Source: Chrysoperla carnea (taxonomy: Eukaryota; Arthropoda; Insecta; Neuroptera; Chrysopidae). From it: a stretch of DNA of 64,000 bases. Under the pieces are notes generated by a model. The model ran no database searches and was not told where the DNA came from. It saw only the letters and a list, made by a program, of their open reading frames with translations. The position numbers and the translations under genes are program-made. Shown here piece by piece: positions 37,901 to 48,064 of the stretch. Where the stretch lies: NCBI RefSeq assembly GCF_905475395.1, contig NC_058339.1, positions 79,450,520 through 79,514,519 on the forward strand, in the 5' to 3' direction. Each line of letters starts with the position of its first letter. Within the stretch, counting starts at the first letter, position 1.

Positions 37901-40900
37901 AGACTATTGATTATGTTTTAAGGACCGGGCAATAAGGAACTAAGACGTTCACGGGTTTTTACAGCAGGAATCGTTCAATAAGTTATTAAGGAAAAAAAAT
38001 GCGAAGCGCTATTAAATTAGACGGTGGAAATTAAAGTTAGGGGTGAAAAAGGCAATCCCTTTTTTTTATACCATGCATATACGTAATATGCAAGGTATAC
38101 TAAGTTTAGTTCCAAGTTTGTAACGCTTAAAAATATTGATGCCACGCACAAAATTTTGCTATAGGTGTTCATAGAATCACCTAATTAGTCCGTTTCCGGT
38201 TGTCCGTCCGTCCGTCCGTCTGTGGATACGATAACTCAAAAACGAAAAAAGATATCGAGCTGAAATTTTTACAGTGTATTCAGGACGTAAAAAGTGAGGT
38301 CGAGTTCGTAAATGAGCATCATAGGTCAATTGGGTCTTGGGTACGTGGATCCATCTTGTAAACCGTTAGAGATAGAACAAAAATTTAAATGTAAAAAATG
38401 TTCCTTATATCAAAAAATAAACAACATTTGCTTGAAACATTTTTTCGTAAACATCACTGTTTACCCGTGAGGGTGCCAATTAGGCGGAAATTTTATAGTA
38501 TGTACCATACTTGAATATCAGTTATGTGTCACATGTATGTATGTGTTATGTGATAAAGAAATCAACACTGACTATGCATGGTATTTCAATTAATTCAGTC
38601 AATTGTTTGTTTGTAAACAAAGCAAAATTTCGTTAAATTTTATATAAAAAGATAGCAATAAATTAAAACCTCTCGACTCTGCTCAAACTGAATACTTAAT
38701 AAATTTTTTAATTTTTTGTTTTTAATGACAAAAATAATTATTCTCCTGATTGGCTGCCTATTTTAATTAATAGCTAACTATCCGTGCATCGGATCAAAAA
38801 ATGAAAGAGGACTTTTCGTCTTAGAATTTTCTATCTGATGCAACAAAAACGTGCGGTACTTATGGGACACCCGGTATTTTCGATAGTAGCACTAAATTCG
38901 GTTGTTCACAAAAGAAGAATACACTCTTCATCAATCAAACAAGTAAATATATACTCGAATCGGTATTCGGTATGTATATAAAAAAAGTTATTTTCGTCAA
39001 TTAACGATTTAAATAAATGTAAACATTATCGTATATATAATATAGGTATTTAAATGTTTATATAAATAAAATTTTCAAAAAACAGACCTCACAATTTTAC
39101 GATCGTCAATAATAATATATTTCAATTGTGATCATTAATCTTTTCATATGTAGGTATATATTTATTGTATATTAATTACCATAATATATTCTTCATTTTA
39201 ACTTTTTGAAAATGTTTTATTATTTTTATTATTAATAAATAAAAATGAATTTTACTTTGATATTATCTTTTATTTATATAGTTCATATTTATATTAATAC
39301 TAGCTGCACCCTTCACGCTTCGCTGTGGCACATTTGAGCTGTGTAAAAATTTGAGCTGAATCGATGCAGAACTTTTTGAGTTTTTGAAGCGTACACAAAC
39401 AAACATAACATTTTTATATATATAGATTTGAAATTTTATGATTTTCAATAAATATGAATTCGAATATTAATATCCCGTTCAAATTTGCAACTAATTTTAA
39501 ATGTAAGACACGTTGTTGAAAATACGCATATTTTTCCTAATTTCAAAACTTATTAAAAAAATTTAATAAAAAATATTTTTAAAGGCAAGCTTTTATTTTA
39601 CACAACTGAGTATAAAATATCATACCCATGCATAGGACATCATCAGTTATATACATTTATTATACTACCGATAACCATACTATACATATGTACTTAGAAA
39701 AAGCAACAAGCGTGTTTTTTAGTTTTTTAAACGATATTCTTATGTTATTTTACGATAAATCCACGTTGCAAAACATTTAAAACTTAATATTTCATTGGGA
39801 AAATTAAAAATGTTGTATTTATTTAAATTTTCGTGTCAGGGAAAAATTACAGCAATGAGTTTGAGAAAAAAGATGCGCTGTTGATGACTCGGTTAAATAG
39901 TCTGATATGTTGAAAGCCCTTTCCACATTAATGAAAATGACAGGGGGGAAGTTCAGAGAGAATAATGCAGAGCTCTAAGATTCGTAGAAATAAACTTACC
40001 TCTTGATTATTCGACTTAGATTTTCGATTGATTTCTCGTACCGATTCCGGTGTACAGATTGTAATATCACCAGTAATTTCTTTATAACATCCAGACGATA
40101 ATGTAGTATTATTATTCCGTGAATTATGCCGATGTCCACCACCTAAATTCTCAATTTCAGCACAAAATCCATTACTTGGTTTATCACCATCCAACACCGC
40201 TTTTAAATATGAAATGTATGATGTTGCCAAACGTAATGTTTTTATCTACAAAAAATGTAAATAAAACAGCCAATCTATATAAAATATTAATTGAATAAAA
40301 TACGACTTTAAATTATTAATAATTTTGTACTTTTATAAAAAGGGCTTAAATTTTTTTCAGGGCCGAATATAATATTTAAAAATTTTTGATTTCACCCTCA
40401 ACGTGTCTTGAATAAATGAATGATTCCCGAATAAGTGGTAGAATTAAGTATGGGGTCTCACCGTGTAAGGATTTGAGACATTTTTATTATTTTAAAAGGG
40501 TCATTCGTGCGTTAACTATTAATGGAGTTAATATTATTATTTTTCCAAAAATCAATATCTAGAGAACCGTTTATTTTATCTCAGTGCATACGCCAGTCAT
40601 ATTCTATATTAAAATCGCAAAATGCGATGTAAAGCTGCTGTGCTACCTGCGTAAAAAACTTTTTTTTGCAATTCAATGCAAATATTTTCATTTTTCCAAA
40701 TTTTTTTTATAAGGCTCACTAGTTGAAGCTACGTACAAATCTTTATTTCTCTATCTTTTATATTTTTGGAGAAAATGCACTCCAAACTTTTGACTGAATT
40801 TGCTCCCTCGCGAGAAAACAATGATGTTGACGAAAAATTGTTTCAAACAAAAGTTGTTTATTTTTTTATAAGTTACATTTTTTACCTTTAAACTTTTGTT

Positions 40901-43900
40901 CCATTTCTAGCGTGTTAACATAAGCAAAACTCAAAATTTTAACATTTCTAAAAACCATGTAAATTTTTCAAGCATCATATCTCAAAAACTATTACAGTAG
41001 CAACTAATGTCAGAACTCACAGTTTTTGAATAGAACTTAAAAAAACTTAAAAAAGTCCGGAAATTTTGGAGTTTTTCACGCAGTACGCAGATAACACAAC
41101 CTTTTTTTGCTTGCAAAACGTAGTTTCACAAACCCTTAAGGCGTCAAAATAACAAAAAAAAAAAAAAAATCAACTTTACATCGCGTTTTGCGATTTTAGT
41201 ATTTTTTTTTTGTAAATTTTACTGCCGTATTTTTCATTTCCCTCTAGATAAAACATCTCTAGATAAACGTGACGAAACATATCCTGAAACCTGAACAAAT
41301 AACAGTGGTTCTAAAGTACAGTACAATCTCACTAATCCGGCACTATTAAAAACCAGACGATTCCGAATTATTTGAATGTTCGTATTACTGGATTTTCGGT
41401 AATTTTTTCAAAAATTCGATTGCCGGAAGGTGCCGGGATTATTGGACGAGTCGGCCTATTATATATATTATTTATTAGTATCGGATTAGTGAGATTGTAC
41501 TGTATGTTTTGATAGATAATAAAATTTGAAATAACTAATCAGCTTATGTCTGCATAAAATAGAAATAAAGAAGATAAAGTGTAATTATTCGGCCCTGATA
41601 AAAATAAATATTTATATGTATATTTAATAATAATAAAAATGACTTATAAATAAAAAAACAAACCTTAGAAAGTTTGGTATCAGCTGGGACACTAGGTATA
41701 CAATCACGTAGATCAGCATATGCATTGTTGATCTGCATATGAAATATTGAGAGACAATCACACATTGTTTTTTGATTTTTGATTTTTTTTAATTTGATTA
41801 CGAATGAGAAGCTTAACTTTTAGAAATAAAATAAATATGTATAAAATATTTCAATAGAAACAAACCTTTGAAAGTTTCGTATCAGCTGGAACACTCGGTA
41901 TACAATCACGTAAATCTGCGTATGCGTTATTTATACTTTGTGTACGACGTCGTTCTTTTTTATTTGCTGTATTTCGTTTTTTTACAACCCGTACAAATGG
42001 TTCGGCGTTGCCATTTGTTGGAGGGCATTGTAGCGATTTCGGTCCATTTTGTTGTTCGGTTGTGGAAAGCGTGTTTGCTGATGGTTGTCCAGTGGAGAGA
42101 ATTACATTGGGATTGTTAAAAGTGTTGAGAAGTGGATTACAATTGTTTTCTGGAAATAAACCGAATAATTGTCGATATAGATGTCTACAGATTTCTATTT
42201 TCTAGGATATTAATGCATAATTCCGAGAATCGAAAAAATTTTAGTGGAATTTTTAATGAATTCTCTAATTTTCGGAAAACGTTAAGATAAACGGTAAGAC
42301 TAAAAGAATCGAAGAGTGATTTTAAAAGATAGATGCGGTGAATAAAAGATAGATGTAGGTATCCGGCGGATTACAAAGCAGCCTCGATATTCAATTTGTC
42401 AATATCGATATACAATTTTTAAATAAATAAAATAACTCATTCATAGTAGAAATAAATTTCCAATGGTGTTATATTCAGTGTTCAGAGTGCATTTATTAAC
42501 ACAATAATTTTCGCCCACAATATCGAATTACAAAATAAATAATTTGTTTTAGTATATCATTAGTTTATTTATTAATTCATTTATTTTATTTATTTTTTTT
42601 TTAAAATTATTTTTTTTTAATTTTTATCGCTGTTAGTATTTAAATTTTATTTCGATAAATAATTAATAATACAATAAATAATTAAAAATAATAAACTAAT
42701 TTTATTATTGGCATAAAAATAATTACCATGTTTTTTCTAAAATTTTACGAATTTATTAACTATTCAATACCTTGGAAATTGAAAAGAAAATTTAAAGAAA
42801 ATCATTTGAAATTTAGACTCAAAATAGGAGTTTGTAACACATTCTTTTTATCGTTACACGTTGTTTTTGAATTTATCCAAATTTTTAACCCTTCTTAAAC
42901 GTTCATAAGCTTCGCTTTTGCACATGTCCGTAAAATTTTGTATGGAAATCATTTGGTAGAGATTTTTACAAAAATACCTTTAAGTTAATTGCCGACTTTT
43001 TTGAAAACAATTTATAGTAATGTTGTATTGAGAGTATTGTACAGAAGTGAAAAATTTTGTAAGAAAATTGGAAAACTAGATAAAAAACTAAGAAATCTGG
43101 ACAAAATTGAAAATAGAACAAGTGAAAAGAAACAATTGACTGAGTTAGTTGTTGAAATACCATGTATACACAGTGTTGATTACGGAATCGTTTGTTTTTT
43201 CAGGCCATGTAAGTAAAGAGAGATAGCCTGCCATACATACATGCCACACATACATGACTGATTCCAATATAATACATGCTATACAATGTTCGAACTTGCG
43301 CCCCCATGGGTAAATAGTGATGTTTCGAAAAAATGTTTTAAACAAAAGTTGTTTATTTTTTTTATAAAAAACACTTCTTACATTTAAACTTTTGTTCTAT
43401 CTCTAACGGTTTACAAGATGGGTCCCACGGACCCAAGACCCAAGACCCAATTGACCTATTTTGCTCATTTACGAACTTGACCTCACTTTTTACGACCTGA
43501 ACACGCTGTAAAAATTTCAACTTTCAAAATTTTGAAATTTTAATATCTTTTTTCGTTTTTGAGTTATCGTGACAGACAGACGGACGGACGGACAACCGTA
43601 AATGGACTAATTAGGTGATTTTATGAACACCTATTCACACCGTGTGTGAGTTTCATTGGAGGCGTTTCCATGGTAACGATACACTACTTTAATTATACTG
43701 TCTAACAAATTTAAATAAATAATTATGATAATTTTACATTTGAAAAATAATGTTTATGCAATTTGATTTCTTATTTTCACAATTTTTTTGCATTAAGTTT
43801 AATTAATTACTGTTTTTCTATAATTTAAAGGTGACATTCACTATAACATTTACATGTAAAGAATTGCAAATTAGTCATAACAGCCTCGTTTAACGCCAAA

Positions 43901-46553
43901 ATTTTTCACTGGAAGAACTGGCATCGATTTTATTGTCCCTACTATAACTACGCACACAACGAATACCGAAATTTTGTTCATAGCATCAATATTTTCAATA
44001 TTTTTAAGCGTTACAAACGTTGGGACTAAACTTAGTATACCTTGATATATTTCATATCTACATGGTATAAAAATAAACACACTTACCATGATGATTCTTC
44101 AAATGATTCGTGTAATGTGTATTATTACAATTATCATCCAAATGTGCTGTTCCATAATTTGTGGATGTAATATTATTTGAATAGATTTGTGGATGATAAT
44201 TATTTGTAGATGTTGGTGATATACAAAATGGATTTGTTGAATTATTATTATTGTTATTATTACATAATCGTTGTGTAGATTTATTTAACGATAAATCATC
44301 TGATGAAATATCTGTATTACAACAATCTGGTGAATGCATTCCACTATCTGTCCAATATTTTTCTTCATCATTTGGCGAACAGATTACCATCGCACCTGAG
44401 AGGAAAAATATAACTCAAATGTAGATAATGCAAATATTATAGGCGAGATAGGTATTGAAAAGGAAACTAATTGAAATTTGGAAATTTGAATACAAAACAA
44501 ATCATGTTTTGACGGGTATCAAAAATTATTACCTTTATTATTATATAAGAAACGCTGGGAAAAATTGCAATTAAAAATATCAATGTAGAAATATCAATAT
44601 TTGGAAAGTACCGAAACTATCACATTAATAAAGAGTGATATAGAAATATAATTCTAAGAGTAAGGCAAGTTAAAGTTTTTGGATCCGATACTATTAGGTT
44701 ATGTTAGGTTATATTGGCTGTCCACGAAGGACACATTTAGGCTAGACCTTTCCGCTGATAATTTTATTTATCAGCTCCTCAATTTCAGAGGCTGAGTGCA
44801 CCTCCTTCATACATATACCATGCACTACACTAGCCCATCGCAACTATTAATTAAATTGATTTTGTTGCGACGGCGGGAATCGAACCCGCTACCCTAAGCA
44901 TACCGCGGACGGAATTGGTTATGCCTTAAGCAACTGAGCTAATAGGGCGACCGTCCGCTACTATTAACAAAATGGAAATTTTAATAATGAGAATTGCCCA
45001 TAAAAAAAAGAAAAAAAACAGCAATAAAAAAAGTAAAAATAAATAAAAATAAAAAAAATTAAATTAAATTAAATTAAAAAACATGAAAAGTCGTATTAAG
45101 ATATTTACAAAACTTATCGTCAGACTATTTTTTCCCAATTTTAGCAAAATGTACGAGATTAAATTTATAAAAGTAGAAGTTATTACTCTTAATCTATAGA
45201 AGCTGGACCAAAATTATCGAAAAGGCGTTAATATTTGTTATTCAAAATATATGTTCAAATTCCAATTTTTCCAATCCCTATATATTATAAATGTGAAAGT
45301 AAGGCTTGTTTTTTTGTTTGCGTGTTTGTTATGCTTTCACACAAAAACTACCAAATGGATTTAAATGAAACTCTTGAATAATATAGCTCATATGTCAGAA
45401 TAATACATGAATTATAATTTAAAAAGATATAAAAAAAATTAAATTTAATCTGACATTTTACTGCCCCATCTATGATCACCATTTTAAACCATAAATTAAA
45501 TATTTCTGTAAAAATAATAAATGTAAAACAATTCATGGCCGTCTTTTCTGATAGACTCAATGAATTATGACTATTTTACATCTAAAAAAAATTGAAAACT
45601 GTACACCTTACTATTATTTCGAGTGTTATGGAAGGGAGATAAATGAGAGAAAGGGAGGTGACTGCTATAATGCAGTGGTCTTTACCAATCATTTCTTTTA
45701 AGACCAGTGCTGCGGGCGGGTATCAAACTAGTCAACTACAAAATTTCAAAAAATTTCAAACAAAATCTAAGTGGTCAAATAAATAAATAATTTAATTAGA
45801 GCACGCGTGTCAAAGTTACATTTTTTTTCTAAACTTTCACAAATATTTCATCAACTCTTTTTTTTTTATGAATCTTTATATAGGAAGCCTACCTATAAAC
45901 TACTGTACGTAAAGTTAAAATGTAAACAAAACATCCTTCTGTTTAGTAATCTTCCCTCCATGAAAGAACAGTAATCCACAATATTATTTATTTTTGAAAT
46001 ATTTTAAGAAGTAAACATTCTACAAAATTCAGTAGATAATTTTAATGTTACATTTTATTAACATAAACAGGACGTAAAAACGTAATAAATATATTTTTGA
46101 TAGATTTCAGGTGTATATTTTTATTTGTATTTTAATCAAAATATTATAAAACTGTATAAAGCAATGATGGATTTAGGCCTACACCCGTGAGGCCTGGGTC
46201 TAGGGCGGCAGAATTTGAAGGGCGGCAAAATTTCGTGGATAAATTTTTATAAACCGTTTAGAAAATCGATATGCATTTTTCACAAAAGACGTAGGTATAA
46301 AAGGGTGATTAATTGATACCTAAATATATTTTTGGTATCATTTTTAAATGTTTATTTTGAGTAAATTTTATCTGAGTACCTACTTACCATTAGTATATAA
46401 ATCCATTTTATAATTATTATGCGTACAGTGTGATTGAATCACTTCCATACTATTATCATGAATAATAGGAGGTGATTCTTCTTCAGCCGATAAAACATCG
46501 GTACCATTTCCAATATATTCCTCTGATGACCAACTTCTTCCGTAACTATGCAT
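34899..46553 (-). CDS. Hand: bHLH transcription factor Hand
   Basis: Class II bHLH factor of the Hand family, in flies needed in heart, visceral muscle and hematopoietic cells; binds E-boxes as a heterodimer with Da/E proteins. Exons (minus strand): 46553-46388, 44395-44087, 42149-41866, 40245-40000, 34988-34899, with phases 1, 1, 0, 0, total 364 aa. The basic region [14 protein letters not shown] is at about 217-230, helix 1 plus loop [10 protein letters not shown]...TKLSK at 231-253, helix 2 [18 protein letters not shown] from 254. The last exon encodes the family signature [16 protein letters not shown]. The N-terminal 216 residues are long, Ser/Asn rich, with a run of seven Asn near residue 110. 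The start ATG at 46553 is the first in-frame one. Exons 3-5 are certain; exons 1-2 rest on phase and strand. An additional 69-nt exon-like copy lies at 41664-41732. Confidence 0.92.
36400..36640 (+). repeat. Degenerate satellite-related sequence
   Basis: GGGTTAAAATTACCTTAAGT followed by GAGTTTTATCGAAATTGGAA and, further on, ACTCGATTTATGGGGTAA and AAATCGAGTTTA repeat the arm motifs of the 306-bp satellite. A local inverted pair (ATAAAACTCGATTTAT and AAAAAATCGAGTTT) is present too. Confidence 0.5.
36940..37120. repeat. GC-richer block, possible transposon remnant
   Basis: A 180-bp island with many CG dinucleotides inside AT-rich intron. The segment GCCGAAAGTTCGGCAGATTT and GCCGAAACCGAAACTG is a nested hairpin of the sort found at the ends of some hAT-like elements. 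No ORF of note was recognised. Confidence 0.35.
38066..38612 (+). repeat. Dispersed repeat family 1, complete-looking copy
   Basis: Best full-length representative (about 547 bp): terminal TTTATACCATGCATAT, TTTAGTTCCAAGTTTGTAAC, CACCTAATTAGTCCG, the CCGTCCGTCCGTCTG tract, GATATCGAGCTGAAATTTTT, AAAGTGAGGTCGAGTTCG, GGTCAATTGGGTCTTGGG, CTTGTAAACCGTTAGAGAT, ACATCACTGTTTACCCGTGA and terminal ATGCATGGTATTTCAA...CAGTCAATTG. No ORF. Confidence 0.9.
39299..39426 (+). repeat. ACTAGC-type dispersed repeat, short copy
   Basis: ACTAGCTGCACCCTTCACGC followed by TCGCTGTGG and a 3' end with CAAACAAACATAACATTT and a TATATAGATTT tail, like the longer copies at 10 and 45 kb. Confidence 0.6.
40000..40245 (-). 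CDS. Hand: Hand exon 4: helix 2 and downstream region
   Basis: 82 codons, phase 0 on both sides, acceptor TTTTTTGTAG, donor GTAAGT. Helix 2 [20 protein letters not shown] is followed by a linker containing [10 protein letters not shown] and [15 protein letters not shown]. Without splicing, the frame would run on to a stop at 39928. Confidence 0.93.
40611..41206. mobile_element. Possible element with ~25-bp terminal inverted repeats
   Basis: AAAATCGCAAAATGCGATGTAAAG at the left and CTTTACATCGCGTTTTGCGA at the right are inverted repeats about 600 bp apart. The interior carries a family 1 fragment (about 40,795-40,920: AAAGTTGTTTATTTTTTTAT, TTAAACTTTTGTTCC). Whether the pair marks a mobile element or a local inverted duplication is open. 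Confidence 0.4.
41319..41502. mobile_element. pogo/Tigger-like MITE
   Basis: 184 bp with terminal inverted repeats CAGTACAATCTCACTAATCC at the left and its near-perfect complement (ending GGATTAGTGAGATTGTACTG) at the right, each flanked by TA (41317-41318 and 41503-41504). CAG ends, TA target sites and a TAATCCGG-type subterminal motif fit the pogo/Tigger group of Tc1-mariner. No coding capacity. Confidence 0.88.
41664..41732 (-). CDS. Hand: Hand duplicate exon: helix 1 plus loop (candidate cassette exon)
   Basis: A 69-nt stretch encodes the same 23 residues ([10 protein letters not shown] to TKLSK) as the end of exon 3, with 10 nucleotide differences, every one silent. It is preceded by a plausible acceptor (TTGTCTCTCA...CATATGCAG) and followed by the same donor as exon 3 (AAG/GTTTGT). 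It begins and ends in phase 0, so inclusion between exons 3 and 4 keeps the frame and doubles helix 1 plus loop. The frame is also open upstream to ATG codons at 41765 and 41738, so transcription starting here would give helix-loop-helix without the basic region. Flanking intron sequence is not conserved with exon 3. Use in transcripts is inference. Confidence 0.7.
41866..42149 (-). CDS. Hand: Hand exon 3: basic region, helix 1 and loop
   Basis: Acceptor TTTATTTCCAG at 42150, donor GTTTGT at 41865. Phase 1 in, phase 0 out (94 codons plus two bases). Ends with [22 protein letters not shown] and helix 1. The upstream part is Asn/Pro rich. Confidence 0.93.
43132..44073 (-). repeat. Dispersed repeat family 1 split by a MITE
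   Basis: Runs from the CAATTGACTGAGTTAGTTG block at 43,136 to the CACCTATT break at 43633, then resumes after the MITE at 43964 through ACCGAAATTTTGTTCATAGC to the terminal TACATGGTATAAAA. The two parts rejoin exactly at the family's TTTTGG-TATAGG segment. Confidence 0.88.
43634..43963 (-). mobile_element. TA-flanked MITE carrying an RFX X-box, copy 1
   Basis: 330 bp, ends TTCACACCGTGTGTGAG and (other end) CGCACACAACGAA, flanked by TA at 43632-43633 and 43964-43965. It is related throughout to the copy at 54564-54960 in opposite orientation. Weak terminal inverted repeats and TA targets suggest a Tc1/mariner-type MITE. It contains GTTTCCATGGTAAC at 43664-43677. It inserted into a family 1 repeat, so it is the younger of the two. 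Confidence 0.85.
44087..44395 (-). CDS. Hand: Hand exon 2: Asn-rich N-terminal region
   Basis: Acceptor TTTTTCCTCTCAG, donor GTAAGT, 103 codons in phase 1/1. Contains the acidic/serine segment [17 protein letters not shown], which looks like a transactivation or phosphorylation region, then seven Asn and many Asn/Thr/His residues. Included because strand, phase on both sides and strong splice sites agree; no homology was recognised. Confidence 0.78.
44697..44958 (-). mobile_element. tRNA-derived SINE with TTAGG-like tail
   Basis: Read on the minus strand, the head has an A box (TAGCTCAGTTGCTTAAGGC) and a B box (GGTTCGATTCC), the internal RNA polymerase III promoter of a tRNA. The body (GCTGAAATTGAGGAGCTG region, TCCTTCGTGGACAGCCAATA) follows, then a tail TAACCTAACATAACC. 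Both sides carry TACTATTA (44689-44696 and 44959-44966), an 8-bp target-site duplication. The acceptor-stem halves do not pair, so it is not a functional tRNA gene. Confidence 0.9.
45272..45735 (-). repeat. ACTAGC-type dispersed repeat, inverted long copy
   Basis: Reverse-strand counterpart of 10064-10513: TTATAAATGTGAAAGTAAGG at the left end, TATAGCTCATATGTCAGA, CGAGTGTTATGGAAGG, GGTCTTTACCAATCATTTC and CTAGTCAACTA at the right end. Confidence 0.72.
46388..46553 (-). CDS. Hand: Hand exon 1: N-terminus
   Basis: ATG at 46553, 55 codons plus one base to a GTAAGT donor. The peptide starts [13 protein letters not shown] and is acidic near ADE-type residues ([10 protein letters not shown]). The same frame is open a further 19 codons upstream but only from a TTG, so the ATG is preferred. 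Phase 1 matches exon 2. Confidence 0.72.
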
Positions 46554-47000
46554 TTTTTCTGTTATTTTCCGAGTTTTTCGTTTCCAAGTTTTCGAAAGAC
46601 ACGCTCTCAAATTATTTTAATTTTACATAGATGTATGCATTCTGTAATTAAAAGAAATTAAAATTATTAAAAATTAAAATTAAAATTATTAATCTGGTAA
46701 GAATAAATCTGTCGAAGAAACTGAATACCGAATTATTTTGTCGTAAAACTCACCAAATTAAGTGAAAATTAGTGAATAAATGTTAATAAAAGCATGTGTT
46801 ACAAATTTTGCCTAAGAAAAATATAATGATTTATAATAATTGGTATACATTCATGTTTACAAGTTTTTACAGAAAAACGGCTACTTCAATTTTTACGGCT
46901 TCTTTAATTTTGAAAGGAACAAAATTTTCTTTAAGAAAAGAATAAAATATAATATAAAAACTGTGAAAAATCTATTAAATTTTTATTAAACAAATGATTT

Positions 47001-47547
47001 AGCTAATTATTATTGAAATACCTTGTTTAGAAAGTATTGGATATCAGTGCTTGCATTATTTTTTATAAATAGAAAAGTTTAAAAAGCCAACACAATTATG
47101 GCAGCCTTTTGATGGCATTTGTTTTGTTTTCGAAAATTACTTATTTGTTTGTCGAAAATCTTTCACAAAATTACTAGTTGACTCTAGATACAAGTTTTCA
47201 ACTCCCTGTCTTTCAAAGTTTTGGAGAAAATGTACCACTTGTATCACTTTACTTACCTAATTTACTCCCTCACGGAAAAACCTTGATATTTACGAAAAAA
47301 TGTTTCAAACAAAATTTTTTTATAAAAATTATTTTTTAAATTTAAACTTTTGTTCTATCTCTAACAGTTTACAAGATGGGTCTTACGGACGCAAGCCCCA
47401 ATTGAGTTAAGTAGCTCATTTACGAACTCATCAGGTGTTTTTAAGAAAACCTATATCAAAATTTTGCTCGTATCATCAATATTTCATAGCGTTTTAAACT
47501 TGAGGCTAAAATTAGTATACCTTGATATATATGCAGGGTATAAAAAA
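47001..47547 (-). repeat. Family 1, variant subfamily copy
   Basis: Same skeleton as family 1 (CTCACGGAAAAACC, TTCTATCTCTAACAG, TACAAGATGGGTC) but with its own left segment (TTGAAATACCTTGTTTAGAA) that recurs at 58.1 kb, so there are at least two subfamilies. The CCGTCC tract is lost. Confidence 0.75.
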
Positions 47548-48064
47548 CGTTAAATTCTTTGTCTTTTTAAGAATAGAAAATTTTTTTAAGAATACTGCTA
47601 TATAATTTGAAGTTAGGGTTGTTACCAACTTTTTAAAATGTTGTTTTCCAAGAAGCGACTTTCATAAATTGTTTTTCAAGAAGTGACTTCCATTAAATTT
47701 TGCAAATTAATCGGTGATTTATTCTAAGACACTTGGCTAACACTTTTGGAAAATTTTACTACAAAAATTTTAAAATAAATTGGGAAACTATTACGTTCCT
47801 TAAAAATAATTCTGAGAAATAAATTGTGTATAAGATACATTATTATAAATAAATAAATTGTTTTTTTACCCAAACTATCATAAAATTGTGAACAATTTTT
47901 ATTAATTTTGTGACAAATTTGTTCAACACATGTTTTGTTACAATTTATATTACAAATTCTCTTCTAATACGAAACAAAAAAAGAACGGAAAATAAATAAA
48001 CAAATTTAATAATGACTAATTATTTTAACCTCCGTGTATAAACATTTCTGAATATGAATTAATT

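Larger units (their letters stand above)
34989..39999. other. Hand intron 4 (about 5 kb)
   Basis: Holds a satellite-like stretch (36,400-36,640), a GC-richer block (36,940-37,120), a full family 1 copy (38066-38612) and an ACTAGC fragment (39299-39426). The remainder is AT-rich. Frames in it are short and carry no recognisable domain. Confidence 0.6.
40246..41663. other. Hand intron between the duplicate exon and exon 4
   Basis: Contains a possible element bounded by inverted repeats (40,611-41,206) that includes a family 1 fragment, and a pogo-like MITE (41319-41502). Confidence 0.6.
42150..44086. other. Hand intron 2
   Basis: The left half is AT-rich and featureless. The right part is a nearly complete family 1 copy (43132-44073) split by a 330-bp MITE (43634-43963). 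Confidence 0.7.
44396..46387. other. Hand intron 1
   Basis: Contains the tRNA-derived SINE (44697-44958) and an ACTAGC-type repeat (45272-45735). A short AAATT run lies at about 45,056-45,080. At about 46,236-46,345 there is a stretch related to the TTAA-flanked element at 52.9 kb. Confidence 0.65.

Noticed and set aside
41868-42205. Plus-strand frames over Hand exon 3
   Set aside because: Antisense shadows of the bHLH exon; the minus-strand reading has all Hand signatures.
44866-44953. Possible functional tRNA gene (A and B boxes)
   Set aside because: The acceptor-stem halves do not pair, the body and TTAGG-like tail continue the unit, and 8-bp target duplications flank it, so it is a SINE head.
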